A DNA stretch of 52,542 nt from Acidobacteriota bacterium (GTDB lineage: Bacteria; Acidobacteriota; Thermoanaerobaculia; Multivoradales; Multivoraceae): positions 1-52,542 of the forward strand of contig JAPOXA010000032.1 of the NCBI GenBank assembly GCA_026707325.1. Reading direction: 5' to 3'. Each line of letters opens with the position of its first letter. Positions within the stretch are counted from its first letter, which is position 1. Under the pieces are notes generated by a model that was not told where the DNA came from, ran no database searches, and was given only the letters and a program-made list of their open reading frames with translations. Of this stretch, positions 40,164-50,764 are shown piece by piece. The position numbers and the translations under genes were made by a program.

Positions 40164-41395
40164 ACCGCGGCACGGGACTGCTGAGAGCGATGCGCGCATG
40201 TGCTGCTCTGACCGTGTCAGCCTGGGCCGCGGTGGCCTTGCTCGCCGCGGCGCCGTCGGCGGCTCAGCCGGCGGCGTCGCCGACTGAGCCGGAAGGGACG
40301 CCGGGCGTTTCGGCCGAGCGCATCCTGTTCGGCCAGTCCGCCGCCTTCAGCGGTCCGGCGGCCGAACTGGGGAGAGGAATGCGGCTCGGCATCCAGGCGG
40401 CGTTCAAGGAGGCCAACGATGGCGGCGGCGTGCACGGCCGGCGCCTGGAGCTGGTTACGGTGGACGACGGCTACGAGCCGGAGGCAGCGATCGGCAACAC
40501 GCGCCGCCTGATCGAGGACGAGGGCGTGTTTGCGCTGGTCGGCGGCGTCGGCACGCCGACCTCCCGCTCCGCGGTACCGGTTGCCGAAGAGGCGGGTGTG
40601 CCGTACATCGCTCCGTTCACCGGCGCGGGCTTTCTCCGCGGCGAACCGCACGTGATCAACCTCCGCGCCTCCTACGCCCAGGAGACGGAGGAAATGGTGG
40701 AGCGACTGACCAGGGATCTCGGCATCGAGCGGATCGCGGTCGTCATTCAGAACGACTCCTTCGGGCGTGCCGGCCTGGCGGGCGTTCGTGCCGCGTTCGA
40801 CAGACGGGGCATGGAGGCGGTCGCCATCGGCGTCTATCCGCGCAACACGACCGCCGTCAAGACGGCCATTGTCGACATCGAGGTGGGGCGTCCGGAGGCC
40901 GTCATCATCGTGGGCGCCTACCAGCCGGTGGCCAGCCTGATTTCCTGGGCCCGGCACATCGGCCTCGATCCGGTGTTCATGACCCTGTCCTTCGTGGGCA
41001 GCAATGCCCTCGCGGAAGAACTCGGCCCACGCGGCGCCGGCGTCTACGTCACCCAGGTCGTGCCGTTTCCGAGCGCGCAAACCTCCAGAGTCGCCACCGC
41101 CTACCGTCGCGCGCTGCGCGCCCATACTCCCGGCGCCGAGCCCGGTTTCGTCTCGTTCGAGGGCTACCTCGCCGGACGTCTCGTGATCGAGGCACTCGAG
41201 CGCTGCGGGACGGCGGTCGATCGGGACCGGTTCATTCAGACGCTGCGCGATGCCGGTTCGATCGACCTCAACGGCTTCCGCCTCGTGTTCGGAGACGGGG
41301 ACAACCAGGGTTCGGACGCCGTGTTCCTGACCGTGATCGACGAACGGGGCCGGTATCGGCCCGCGACGCGTCTTGAAGCCGCGGTGAACCGATGA
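40160..41395 (+). CDS. Periplasmic substrate-binding protein, branched-chain amino acid type
   Basis: A 411-residue type I periplasmic binding protein of the LivJ/LivK class. After a signal peptide (about 1-35), the fold shows ILFGQSAAFSGPAAELGRGMRLG, GVHGRRLELVTVDDGYEPEAA and VFALVGGVGTPTSRSAVPVAEEAGVPYIAPF-type blocks (here split for brevity). Such proteins bind amino acids, amides or urea. No Liv permease or ATPase is nearby; instead the next gene is a histidine kinase with periplasmic domain, overlapping by four bases. A sensor-partner role is likely. Start: TTG at 40160 overlaps the previous stop (TTGA), but ATG 40190 with GAGAG upstream is also reasonable. Confidence 0.88.
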   Translation: MNRGTGLLRAMRACAALTVSAWAAVALLAAAPSAAQPAASPTEPEGTPGVSAERILFGQSAAFSGPAAELGRGMRLGIQAAFKEANDGGGVHGRRLELVTVDDGYEPEAAIGNTRRLIEDEGVFALVGGVGTPTSRSAVPVAEEAGVPYIAPFTGAGFLRGEPHVINLRASYAQETEEMVERLTRDLGIERIAVVIQNDSFGRAGLAGVRAAFDRRGMEAVAIGVYPRNTTAVKTAIVDIEVGRPEAVIIVGAYQPVASLISWARHIGLDPVFMTLSFVGSNALAEELGPRGAGVYVTQVVPFPSAQTSRVATAYRRALRAHTPGAEPGFVSFEGYLAGRLVIEALERCGTAVDRDRFIQTLRDAGSIDLNGFRLVFGDGDNQGSDAVFLTVIDERGRYRPATRLEAAVNR

Positions 41396-43547
41396 TCTCG
41401 TGGTTCCGACGACTGGCCGAGGCCCGTTACAGGATCGCCACCCAGCTCTACGTCGGCATCGGCGGCGCGGCTGCCCTGACTCTCGCGGCCAGTCTGGTGG
41501 CGCTGTTCGCCTTCGCTCAGGTCGGCGATTCGCAGAACCGGGTCACCCAGGGAACGGTGCCGGAGCTGGCGGCGGCGTTCGGCGTCGCCCAGGGCAGCGG
41601 AACACTGGTGGCCGCGGGCCCCAGGCTGACCGCAACGACGAACCAGGACGAACTGACTCGGGCTGAGTTCGAGATGTTGCCGGCGCAACGTGCCTTCGAG
41701 GCCCAGCTTGAGGACCTGATGAGCCGGGGGACGGAGTCCGAGGAGTCACTCGGCGGCGACTCGGAGATCCTGAGCATCCAGGCTCGTGGCGAGGAGCTCA
41801 TCGGGAACATCGCGGCGATCCAGGAGTCGGTTTCCGAGGGCTTCGAACTGAGCGCGGAGAGTGAGGCGCTGCGGTCGGAACTGGAGTCGCTCCACACCCG
41901 GATCGAGGCGCTTCTGGTGCCCGCTCTCGACAATCAACTCTTCTACGCGATGACCGGCTTTCGGTCGTTCGAGCAGCCGCCCGCCTCCCGTGAGGTCCAC
42001 TTCTCGGAACCGGAGATCGACCGCTACCGGGTGCTGGTGGGCCTTCAGCAGGACGTCACGATCATCGACCAGCTCCTGAACAGCCTGGCGGTGCTGACCG
42101 ACCGGCCGCTGATCGAGCCGGTCGAGGAGCGGTACGAGTCGGCGGCGACGAGTATCGAGCGCGCTCTCAGCGCGATCGACGAAACCGCGACCTCGGATCG
42201 GTTGGAGGCGCTCTTCGGTGAGATGCTTGCGAAGAGTCGTACCGCCTTCGACCTGAGACGACAGGAAGTCGACGCGCTCGACCGGCAGCAGGCGCTGCTG
42301 GACGAGAACCAGAATCTGGCGGTCGAACTCGGTGGCGACGTCGAGAGTCTGGTCGCCGCTTCCCGGACCCGCACCGATGCGGCGACCAAGGCCGCGTCCC
42401 AGGCGATCCGCACCGGGCGCGCGTTGCTGCTGGCGCTCAACATCGTGAGCATCGCCGGGGCGGTCTTCATCGGCTGGCTGTTCGTCGGACGGCTGCTGGT
42501 GCGCCGGTTCGAGGCCCTCTCGAGCAGCATGCGGGAGATGGCGGGGGGCAATCTGGAAGCCGAGATCGGGATCGGCGGCAAGGACGAGGTCGCCGACATG
42601 GCGGCCGCCCTCGAGGTCTTCCGCCGGCACGCGCTGGAGGTGCAGCGGCTGAACCTGGTCGAGAAGCTGGCGGATGAACTGAAGGAGAAGAACGAGGAAC
42701 TGGAGGTCGTGCTGGTCGACCTGCAGAAGGCCCAGGACCAGATCGTCATGCGCGAGAAGCTCGCAGCGCTGGGCGAGCTGACGGCCGGGGTCGCCCACGA
42801 GATCAAGAACCCGCTCAACTTCGTCAAGAACTTCTCGGAAGTTTCCTCGGAACTCCTCGAAGAGGTCGAGGAGATCATGAAGGAGAACGAGGACGGCAGC
42901 CTGGACGAGGACCAGCGGAAGGAGATCGGGGAGATCTTCGAGGACCTGAGCGGCAACCTGAAGCTGATTCAGAACCACGGCGAGCGCGCCAACCGGATCG
43001 TCACCGACATGCTGAAGATGGGCCGAGGCGCAGCCGGTCGCGAGGAAGCCGACATCAACCGTCTGGTCGACGAGCACATCGGGCTCGCCTACCACAGCGC
43101 CCGGGCTTCCGATTCGGACTTCAACCTGACCATCGAGAAGGACTTCGATCCGGATCTGGGCACCCTGGAGGTCGTGTCCCAGGACGTTGGCCGCGTGTTC
43201 CTCAACCTGGTCGGCAACGCCTGCTACGCCACGAACGAAAAGCGGCTCACAACGGACGATGAGTCCTACGAACCGACGCTCACGGTGACGACGCGAAAGA
43301 TGGACGACGGCGCCGAGGTCCGGATCCGGGACAACGGCAACGGCATTCCGCAGGACATCGTCGACAAGATCTTCAATCCGTTCTTCACGACCAAGCCGAC
43401 CGACCAGGGAACTGGCCTCGGTCTGGCGCTCTCGGCCGATGTAGTGCGCGAGCACGGCGGGATGATCCGGGTCGATACGGTGCCGGGAGAGTTCACGGAG
43501 ATGATCGTCGAGCTGTCCGCGGCGCCGCCCGACATCGAGCTGCCTTG

Positions 43548-43548
<1 letters not shown>
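41392..43548 (+). CDS. Sensor histidine kinase with large periplasmic domain
   Basis: A 718-residue membrane kinase. TM1 is at about 21-43, a helical periplasmic sensor region spans about 44-340, and TM2 is at about 344-366. A HAMP domain follows (about 366-418), then a coiled coil (about 420-455). The HisKA domain has His469 in [19 protein letters not shown]. The HATPase domain has [25 protein letters not shown] and GTGLGLALS. No receiver is fused, so its partner is probably the receiver-phosphatase at 38563. It overlaps the substrate-binding gene (ATGA), suggesting that ligand-loaded SBP is its input. The next gene, an ABC ATPase, overlaps its stop by one base. Confidence 0.95.
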
Positions 43549-44279
<731 letters not shown>

Positions 44280-44283
44280 GACG

Positions 44284-46653
44284 ATGAGAGCCCTCGACCG
44301 CAAGCTGCTGCGCGATCTGTGGAACGTGCGGTCCCAGGTGCTGGCGATCGCCTTGGTCGTCTCGTCGGGGATCGCGCTCCTGGTCATGGCGCAGGGAGTG
44401 TTCGGCTCGCTCCTGACCACCCGCGACGCCTATTACACCCGCTACGCCTTCGCCGACGTGTTCGCCGGCGCCAAGCGCGTCCCGAACTGGGTCGAGCAGC
44501 GGATCGCCGCGATCCCGGGGGTGGGGAAGGTCCAGACCCGGGTCGTCGTGGCCGTCTCGCTGGACGTGCCCGGAGTCAGCGATCCGATCAACGGACGCCT
44601 GATCTCCCTGCCGGAGCGGGGCCGGCCGGCGCTGAATGACGTCGCGCTGCGCCGCGGGCGGTTCCTGGACCCGGACCGGGCGGAGGAGGCCCTGGTCGGC
44701 GAGCGCTTCGCGGAAGCTCACGGCCTGGATCTGGGCGATCGCCTGTTCGCGGTCATCAACGGTCGCCGGCAGCCGCTGGAGATCGTCGGCGTCGCGCTCA
44801 GCCCGGAATTCGTCTACGGCATCGGCCCGGGAGAGCTGGTCCCGGATCCGAAGCACTTCGGTTTTCTGTGGATGACTCGGCGGCACCTGGCGACCGCGTT
44901 CGAGATGGAGGGCGGGTTCAACGACGTCGCCCTGACGCTGACCGACCGGTCGCCCAGCCTCGAGCGGGCGGCGATCGTCGAACTCGACGCGATTCTCGAT
45001 CCGTACGGCGGTCTGGGCGCGATTCCGCGCGCGGACCAGACCTCGAACTGGTACCTTCAGAACGAGTTGTCCCAGCTTGAGACCATGGGGCTCCTCGTGC
45101 CCCTGATCTTCCTCGCCGTCGCCACGTTCCTGCTCAACGTGGTTCTCCGCCGAACGGTGGCCGTGCAGCGCGAACAGATCGCCGCGCTCAAAGCTCTCGG
45201 CTACTCGAACGTTCGTCTCGGCGCCCACTACGTGCAGTGGGCCGTCGTCGTGGTGGCCCTCGGCGCCTTGATCGGGATCGTAGCCGGCCTGTTGCTGGCC
45301 GAAGCGATGCTCGGCGTCTACATGGAGTACTTCCGCTTTCCGCTGCTGGTCTACAAGGTGTCGGTATCGGGCATTCTGATCGCCGTCGGGGTGAGTCTTG
45401 CCGCCGCGACCGTGGGTGCGCTGGGCGCGGTGCGCAGCGTTGTCTCGCTGCCGCCCGCCGAGGCGATGCGCCCGGCGCCACCCGAGAACTTCCGGGTGTC
45501 CCTGTTCGAGCGGCTCGGCGCCCGGCGATGGTTGTCGCAGCCGGCGCGGATGGTGCTGCGGAACCTGTCGCGGCGGCCGGTGCGCGCGGTTCTGTCGATC
45601 GTCGGCATCGCCTCCGCCGGGGCGATCATGGTCGTGGGCTGGGCGATGATGGACTCGATGGACGAACTGCTCGAGGTGCAGTTCAACATCATCCAGCGCC
45701 AGGACCTGTCGGTGAGCTTCTTCGAGCCGGTCGAGCGGAGCGCGGTACACGAACTCGCCGCCCTCCCGGGCGTGATGCAAGTGGAACCGACGGGCACGGT
45801 CGCGGCGCGGTTGCGCAACGGCCACCGGCAGAAGCAGACGGCGATCCAGGCCCTGGCGCCCGGCGCGAGACTGCGGCGGGTGGTGGACGTGGACTATCGC
45901 GCGATCGAGCTCGATCGGCCCGGCCTCGTCCTGTCCACGTTGCTCGCCGAGCAGTTGCAGGTCGAGCCGGGAGACGAGGTCGTGGTGGAGGTCATGGAGG
46001 CGGCCCGGCCGGTGCGCGAGGTCGTGCTGACGGACACCGTCGACGACCTCCTCGGCGTGACCGCCTACATGGAACAGGAGTCGCTGCAGCGGCTGGTTCG
46101 GCGCGACGAGACGATGAACGGGGCGATGCTCAGGATCGACAGCCTGGCCGAGGAGCGGTTGTACGGTCTGCTGAAGGCGATGCCGGCGGTGGCGGGGGTG
46201 ACGCTGCGCAGCGCCGCGCTCCAGAGCATCCGGACCTACATGCTCGACAACATGTCCATGATGATGAGCGTCAACCTGTTCTTCGCCCTGATCATCGCCT
46301 TCGGCGTGATCTACAACACGGCCCGGATCTCGCTGTCCGAGACCAGCCGCGAGCTGGCCAGCCTGCGCGTGATCGGCTTCACTCGCGCCGAGATCTCCTC
46401 GATCCTGCTGGGCGAACTCGGGATCCTCACCCTGGCCGCGATTCCACTCGGTTTGCTCCTCGGCTACGGCATGATCACTGGCGTGATGAGTGCCTTCGAG
46501 AGTGAGCTGTTCCGGCTGCCGGTCGTGGTCGATCCCAGCACGTTCGTGGTTTCCGCGGCGGCCGTTCTCGGCTCGATGGTGATCTCGGCCTGGACGGTCC
46601 GGCGTAAGCTCCACGACCTCGACCTGGTCGCGGTGCTCAAGACCCGCGAGTAG
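44284..46653 (+). CDS. FtsX-like ABC permease with duplicated FtsX domain
   Basis: A 789-residue inner-membrane protein. A first helix (about 17-40) precedes a large periplasmic MacB-type domain, then three helices around 265-385 including [40 protein letters not shown] FtsX signature (abridged). A second unit repeats the pattern (helix near 435, periplasmic part, three helices in about 655-780, with [20 protein letters not shown]). This double arrangement is the single-chain LolCE-like or peptide/lipid exporter type. The final LVAVLKTRE is typical. With the ATPase before it and an HlyD adaptor after it, an export function across the envelope is likely; the substrate is unknown. Confidence 0.93.
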   Translation: MRALDRKLLRDLWNVRSQVLAIALVVSSGIALLVMAQGVFGSLLTTRDAYYTRYAFADVFAGAKRVPNWVEQRIAAIPGVGKVQTRVVVAVSLDVPGVSDPINGRLISLPERGRPALNDVALRRGRFLDPDRAEEALVGERFAEAHGLDLGDRLFAVINGRRQPLEIVGVALSPEFVYGIGPGELVPDPKHFGFLWMTRRHLATAFEMEGGFNDVALTLTDRSPSLERAAIVELDAILDPYGGLGAIPRADQTSNWYLQNELSQLETMGLLVPLIFLAVATFLLNVVLRRTVAVQREQIAALKALGYSNVRLGAHYVQWAVVVVALGALIGIVAGLLLAEAMLGVYMEYFRFPLLVYKVSVSGILIAVGVSLAAATVGALGAVRSVVSLPPAEAMRPAPPENFRVSLFERLGARRWLSQPARMVLRNLSRRPVRAVLSIVGIASAGAIMVVGWAMMDSMDELLEVQFNIIQRQDLSVSFFEPVERSAVHELAALPGVMQVEPTGTVAARLRNGHRQKQTAIQALAPGARLRRVVDVDYRAIELDRPGLVLSTLLAEQLQVEPGDEVVVEVMEAARPVREVVLTDTVDDLLGVTAYMEQESLQRLVRRDETMNGAMLRIDSLAEERLYGLLKAMPAVAGVTLRSAALQSIRTYMLDNMSMMMSVNLFFALIIAFGVIYNTARISLSETSRELASLRVIGFTRAEISSILLGELGILTLAAIPLGLLLGYGMITGVMSAFESELFRLPVVVDPSTFVVSAAAVLGSMVISAWTVRRKLHDLDLVAVLKTRE

Positions 46654-46667
46654 CGGAGAACGAACTG

Positions 46668-47870
46668 ATGAAGACGCGACGCTGGATGTTCTGGGGCGTG
46701 GGGTTGGCTGTGGCCGCGGCCGCGGTGATTCTCGGAACGCGGCCACAGCCGGTGCCGGCGGAGATTGCCCAGGTTACGCGAGGACCGCTGGCGGTGACGA
46801 TCGACGATGAGGGTGAGACGAGGGTGCGGGACCGCTTCGTCATCTCGGCGCCGCTCGCCGGCCGGGTCCTGCGGATCGAACTGGAGCCCGGCGACGCCGT
46901 GGTGGCGGGCGAGACGGTGCTCGCGATCTTTCTGCCTTCCGCACCGGTGCTGCTCGACGCCCGCAGCCGGGCCGAGGCGGAGACGGTCGTGGAGACCGCG
47001 ACCGCCGCCCTCGGCCAGGCCGAGGCGCACTACGAGCGCGCGGCCGCGGAACTCGCCTTCTCCCGTTCCGAGGCGGGGCGATACCTGCGGCTCAGCCAGG
47101 AGGGAATCGTCTCGGTCGAGGCGATGGAGAGCGCTCAGCTCGACCTCGACACCCGTCAGGAAGCGCTGGAGGCCGCCGAGTACGCGGTGCGCACGGCCCG
47201 GAGCGAGTTGCAGGCGGCGCGGGTCCGCCTGCTGCAGTTCAGCGCCGAGAGCGCCGAGGACCTGAACGGGGCGACGATTCGGATCGTGTCGCCGGTTTCG
47301 GGCGTCGTTCTGCGCCGCGTACGGGAGAGCGAGTCCATCGTGCCCGCCGGCGAAGCCCTGCTCGAAGTCGGCGATCCGGGCCAGATCGAAGTCGTGACGG
47401 ACTATCTCTCGAAGGACGCCGTCCGGATGCGCTCGGGACAGCGCGTACTGATCGATCGCTGGGGCGGCGACCGCCCCCTGCAGGGCCGGGTGCGGCGCGT
47501 GGAGCCTTCGGGCTTCACGAAGATCTCGGCGCTCGGCGTCGAAGAGCAGCGGGTGAACGTGGTGATCGACCTCGTCGATGCGCCGAGCGACTGGGCGGGC
47601 CTGGGCGACGGATTCCGCGTCGAGACGCGCGTCGTCGTCTGGGAGAGCGACGACGAGGTAAAGGCGCCGACCGGGGCGCTCTTCCGGCGCGAAGAGAACT
47701 GGGCCGTGTTCGCGGTCGAGGGCCGCCGCGCCGCGCTCAGGCCGATCGAGGTGGGCGAGCGGAATGCCCAGGAAGCTCAGGTTCTCGCCGGTCTCGACCC
47801 CGGCGAGCAGGTCGTCGTCTACCCGAGCGACAGCCTGGGCGACGGTTCGCCGGTCTCGGCTGAACTCTGA
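46668..47870 (+). CDS. HlyD/RND-type periplasmic adaptor protein
   Basis: A 400-residue membrane-fusion protein. One N-terminal helix (about 7-23) is followed by a biotinyl-lipoyl-like half (VISAPLAGRVLRIELEPGDAVVAG-type motif), a helical hairpin with heptad character (about 95-195), the second lipoyl half (RIVSPVSGVVLRRVRESE), and beta-barrel domains ending in LAGLDPGEQVVVYPSD. It would connect the ABC permease to an outer-membrane channel, which is not encoded nearby. It ends the eleven-gene operon; its stop is 13 bases from the convergent luciferase-like gene stop, with no strong terminator. Confidence 0.93.
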   Translation: MKTRRWMFWGVGLAVAAAAVILGTRPQPVPAEIAQVTRGPLAVTIDDEGETRVRDRFVISAPLAGRVLRIELEPGDAVVAGETVLAIFLPSAPVLLDARSRAEAETVVETATAALGQAEAHYERAAAELAFSRSEAGRYLRLSQEGIVSVEAMESAQLDLDTRQEALEAAEYAVRTARSELQAARVRLLQFSAESAEDLNGATIRIVSPVSGVVLRRVRESESIVPAGEALLEVGDPGQIEVVTDYLSKDAVRMRSGQRVLIDRWGGDRPLQGRVRRVEPSGFTKISALGVEEQRVNVVIDLVDAPSDWAGLGDGFRVETRVVVWESDDEVKAPTGALFRREENWAVFAVEGRRAALRPIEVGERNAQEAQVLAGLDPGEQVVVYPSDSLGDGSPVSAEL

Positions 47871-47883
47871 CCGCCGCTGACGG

Positions 47884-49014
47884 TCAGGCCGAGAGCGGGG
47901 CGATGACGCCCTCGGCGAACTCGTTCAGCATCGCCAGTTCCTCGTCCTGCTCGAACCAGCCGACGTGGTGCCAGAGGAAGAACTCGTCGATGCCGAACGT
48001 CTCGTGCAGGCGACCGACGTGGTCGAGCACCTCCTGGCGCGAGCCCATCCACATCCGTCCCATGGGGACGTGGTAGGGCGGTGCGTTGTAGGCGAAGTTG
48101 AACAGCCATTCGAAACCCTCGTAGAGCTTCCTCGTTTCTGCGGGTTTGCGGCCCATGATCAGGTGCCCACCGAGGGCCAGCATGTCGTTCGCGCCGATGA
48201 TCCGGCCGTGGTTGAGAGCCTCCTCCAGGCAGATGTCGAGCGTCAGGGGGATGAACTCCTCCTTCGACTCGTTGAACATGCCCATCATCTTGCCGCCCTC
48301 GCGGGCCCAGAACTTCGCGGTTCCCATGCTGTAGCTGAAGGGTGCATAAACGGGTGGGTGGGGGTCGTCCTGCAACGGGCGCGGCACGATGCCGATCTCC
48401 TTCAGCGTCCCATCGGCTGTCACCGAGCCGGGTGACCATTGGCTCGTGGGCCCGAAGCTCCAGTCCATCGGCGGCGGCGCCTGCCAGAACTCGCCGGACA
48501 GACTCACGACCTCCTGGGTCCAGAGCGCCTTGACGAGGCGCCAGTTCTCCTCGAAAGCCCGCCGGTTGCGGGCGTCGACCTCCGACTTGTCGGAGTGGGT
48601 CGCCGTGATCCCGATGTGCTGGCCGAACGTGCCGGTCCAGCGCGGCGTGTTGCCCCGGGTGAAGCCGGCGAACATGCGGCCGCCGGTGAAGTGGTCGAGC
48701 ATCGCCAGGTTCTCGGCCAGTTGAATCGGATTGACGGCGGTCAGGTTCATCCCGAGCTGGCCGACGCGCATCCGCTCGGTGTGCTGGGCGACGAAGTAGT
48801 CCCAGAACAGCGGATTCGTCGTCGTTTCGATGCCCTCCACCTGGAGGTGCTGCTCGGTCATGCAGAACCCGGTGTAGCCGACCGACTCGGCGAACGTCAT
48901 CTGCTCCTTCAGGTCCGCCATCAGGACCTGGAAGCGGTTCGGATCGGAGCCGGCGCGACCGACCCGCTCGCCGAGGCGTCGCATGTAGGGGATGGCGAGG
49001 ATGACGAACTCCAT
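47884..49014 (-). CDS. LLM-class flavin-dependent monooxygenase
   Basis: A 376-residue bacterial-luciferase-like protein. Diagnostic parts are FAESVGYTGFCMTEQHLQ near 41-58, MRVGQLGMNLTAVNPIQLAENLAMLDHFTGGR (abridged here) and FAGFTRGNTPRW. Proteins of this class with an EQH motif usually use FMNH2 and oxygen. ATG 49014 overlaps the stop of the Rieske gene (TGATG), so the two are made together and may form a degradation pathway with the oxygenase. It differs from the other luciferase-like protein at 1680, which has the shorter F420-type layout. Substrate unknown. Confidence 0.9.
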   Translation of the reverse strand: MEFVILAIPYMRRLGERVGRAGSDPNRFQVLMADLKEQMTFAESVGYTGFCMTEQHLQVEGIETTTNPLFWDYFVAQHTERMRVGQLGMNLTAVNPIQLAENLAMLDHFTGGRMFAGFTRGNTPRWTGTFGQHIGITATHSDKSEVDARNRRAFEENWRLVKALWTQEVVSLSGEFWQAPPPMDWSFGPTSQWSPGSVTADGTLKEIGIVPRPLQDDPHPPVYAPFSYSMGTAKFWAREGGKMMGMFNESKEEFIPLTLDICLEEALNHGRIIGANDMLALGGHLIMGRKPAETRKLYEGFEWLFNFAYNAPPYHVPMGRMWMGSRQEVLDHVGRLHETFGIDEFFLWHHVGWFEQDEELAMLNEFAEGVIAPLSA

Positions 49015-50192
49015 CAGGGGCCGCTCTCCCAGGAGTCGCCGTTCAGGTAGTCGAGCACGCTCTGCTGGAAGTGCATGATGGGCGATTCGGCCCCGAAGCC
49101 GGCGGCCATCGGCCCGACCCTGAACTTCGGGGAGCGCAGGTTGCGCTGGATCATCTCGCAAATCCACATGTCCTCGAGCTGGAAGTTGCCCGACTCCATC
49201 GGATGCCCTTCCTGGTTCGCCAGGCTGATCAGCGCGGGCGCTTTACCCGCTTCGGCGCGTGAAGCGGATCCGTACGTCGTCCAGCTTTGCGTCCACATGG
49301 TCGTGAGGTCCGGAGTCTTCGGTTCCAGCAACGAGACGTGGAAGCCCCAGGGGCTCGGCGACAGGATGGTCAACGGGAAGAGCATGACCACGCCCGGATA
49401 GAAACTCTCCTCGTGGCCCGGCAGGCGGGCTGCCCCCGCGCCGTCCGCGAGTTCGGCCGACAGCACGGTGGACGATTGCGGATCCCCTTCCCGTTCGGTC
49501 GAGTACCAGACGGTGTGGCGGCCCACCGGATGCCAGAGGTTCCGGTCGGGATAGACGCTGCCCAGGGTCTTGTTGTGGAGATAGCCGAGGTGGTAGCCGT
49601 CGACCGCGTTCTCGTAGAAGACCTTCCAGTTGCAGTGCATCTCGTAGCGCACGTCCCCGGCGTAGCTCAAGGTGCCGTCGCCGAGGTCATGCGGCCAGGC
49701 GTGCTCGTCGAGCCCCGCGATCCAGCGGCCGAATGGCTCGGGCGGTTCCGGATCCGGATTGACGTAGACCATGCCGCGGTGGGCGCCGACTGCGGCTCGA
49801 TGGAGCGAGAAGCTCTCGCGGGGTACGGCGCCGAAGCACTCCTCTTCGTTGGGCACGCCGTGCAGGGCGCCGTTCGTCTCGTAGGTCCAGCGGTGGTACG
49901 GGCAGCGGATCGTGCTGCCCAGGTTGCCGCTGCCTTCGACGATCTCGCAGCCGCGGTGGCGGCAGACGTTGTGGAAGGCCTGGAGCTCCCCGGCCTCGTC
50001 GCGGAGCACGAACAGGGAGTGGTTCATCACGCGGCAGGCCCGGAAGTCGCCGGGTTCCTTCAGGTCCTCCTCGGTGGCGGCCCAGACCCAGGAGCGGTCG
50101 AACAGGCGGTCGACCTCCCGGTCCAGCCAACCGGAATCGAAGTACGCCCCGGGCGGCAGGAGTTGACGGGGGTGGTCGAAGCGTGTACTCAC
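49014..50192 (-). CDS. Rieske non-heme iron oxygenase, alpha subunit
   Basis: A 392-residue ring-hydroxylating-type oxygenase. The Rieske [2Fe-2S] ligands are Cys77/His79 (CRHRG) and Cys97/His100 (CPYHRW). The mononuclear iron site has His201 and His206 with bridging Asp198 in ENAVDGYHLGYLH, the canonical DxxHxxxxH spacing. The last ligand Asp/Glu is expected in the C-terminal third. No beta subunit, ferredoxin or reductase is adjacent. It sits between the TetR gene, with ATGA overlap at 50189-50192, and the monooxygenase gene. A role in oxidation of an aromatic or quaternary-amine substrate is possible. Confidence 0.93.
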   Translation of the reverse strand: MSTRFDHPRQLLPPGAYFDSGWLDREVDRLFDRSWVWAATEEDLKEPGDFRACRVMNHSLFVLRDEAGELQAFHNVCRHRGCEIVEGSGNLGSTIRCPYHRWTYETNGALHGVPNEEECFGAVPRESFSLHRAAVGAHRGMVYVNPDPEPPEPFGRWIAGLDEHAWPHDLGDGTLSYAGDVRYEMHCNWKVFYENAVDGYHLGYLHNKTLGSVYPDRNLWHPVGRHTVWYSTEREGDPQSSTVLSAELADGAGAARLPGHEESFYPGVVMLFPLTILSPSPWGFHVSLLEPKTPDLTTMWTQSWTTYGSASRAEAGKAPALISLANQEGHPMESGNFQLEDMWICEMIQRNLRSPKFRVGPMAAGFGAESPIMHFQQSVLDYLNGDSWESGP

Positions 50193-50761
50193 GGCTGCTC
50201 CTCCTTTCCGAGTCCGTGCAGCAGGGTCCTGGTGGCCAGGTTCGCCGCGTCCGCCGCGGCGACGCGGCCCGAGGCGACTTCGTTCCAGGCGGTCCAGATG
50301 AGTTGGTCGATCTGCGCGACGACCCAGGCCGTCGGCACGTCAGCCGCGACGCCGCCCTCGGCCTTGAGTTCGCCGACCAGCGTTCCGACCCGGTCGAGTT
50401 GCCGACGGTACCTGGCGGTTGTGTGTTCGTCGCCGATCTCCGCGCGATAGAGAAAGCTGTAGCGGTCCCCGAGGGGAATGACCGCCTCGAACATGCGTTG
50501 CAGTTGCCGGCTGGCGCTCGCGCTCTGGTCGATGGCCGCGGCCACTGCTTCGTTCGTCTCCTCGATGCAAATCTCGGCCAGTACCGTGAGCAAGTCGTCA
50601 CGGGTCCTGAAGTGCCGGTGGAGGGTCGCGCGCCCGACTCCGGCATGAAGGGCGACCTCGCTGAAGGTCGCCCCGGGGTTGCGCGACCAGAGGCGGATTG
50701 CGGCGCCGATGATCGCGTCGCGGGCGGTTGGACGTGGGCTGGGATTCAGGGCTGATCTCAT
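50189..50761 (-). CDS. TetR-family transcriptional regulator
   Basis: A 190-residue regulator. The N-terminal HTH is TFSEVALHAGVGRATLHRHF (about 34-53) followed by RTRDDLLTVL; the remaining residues form the helical ligand-binding domain. Its start lies three bases after the stop of the secreted cytochrome-like gene and its stop overlaps the Rieske start, so it is embedded in the operon it probably controls. The 42-base dyad at 52276-52317, over the operon promoter, is a strong candidate operator. The inducer is likely a substrate of the Rieske/LLM pair, by inference. Confidence 0.93.
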   Translation of the reverse strand: MRSALNPSPRPTARDAIIGAAIRLWSRNPGATFSEVALHAGVGRATLHRHFRTRDDLLTVLAEICIEETNEAVAAAIDQSASASRQLQRMFEAVIPLGDRYSFLYRAEIGDEHTTARYRRQLDRVGTLVGELKAEGGVAADVPTAWVVAQIDQLIWTAWNEVASGRVAAADAANLATRTLLHGLGKEEQP

Positions 50762-50764
50762 GGC

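Noticed and set aside
50189..50761. Possible control of the partner switch by the ECF sigma factor at 3918
   Set aside because: They are over 30 kb apart with no sequence link; not supported.
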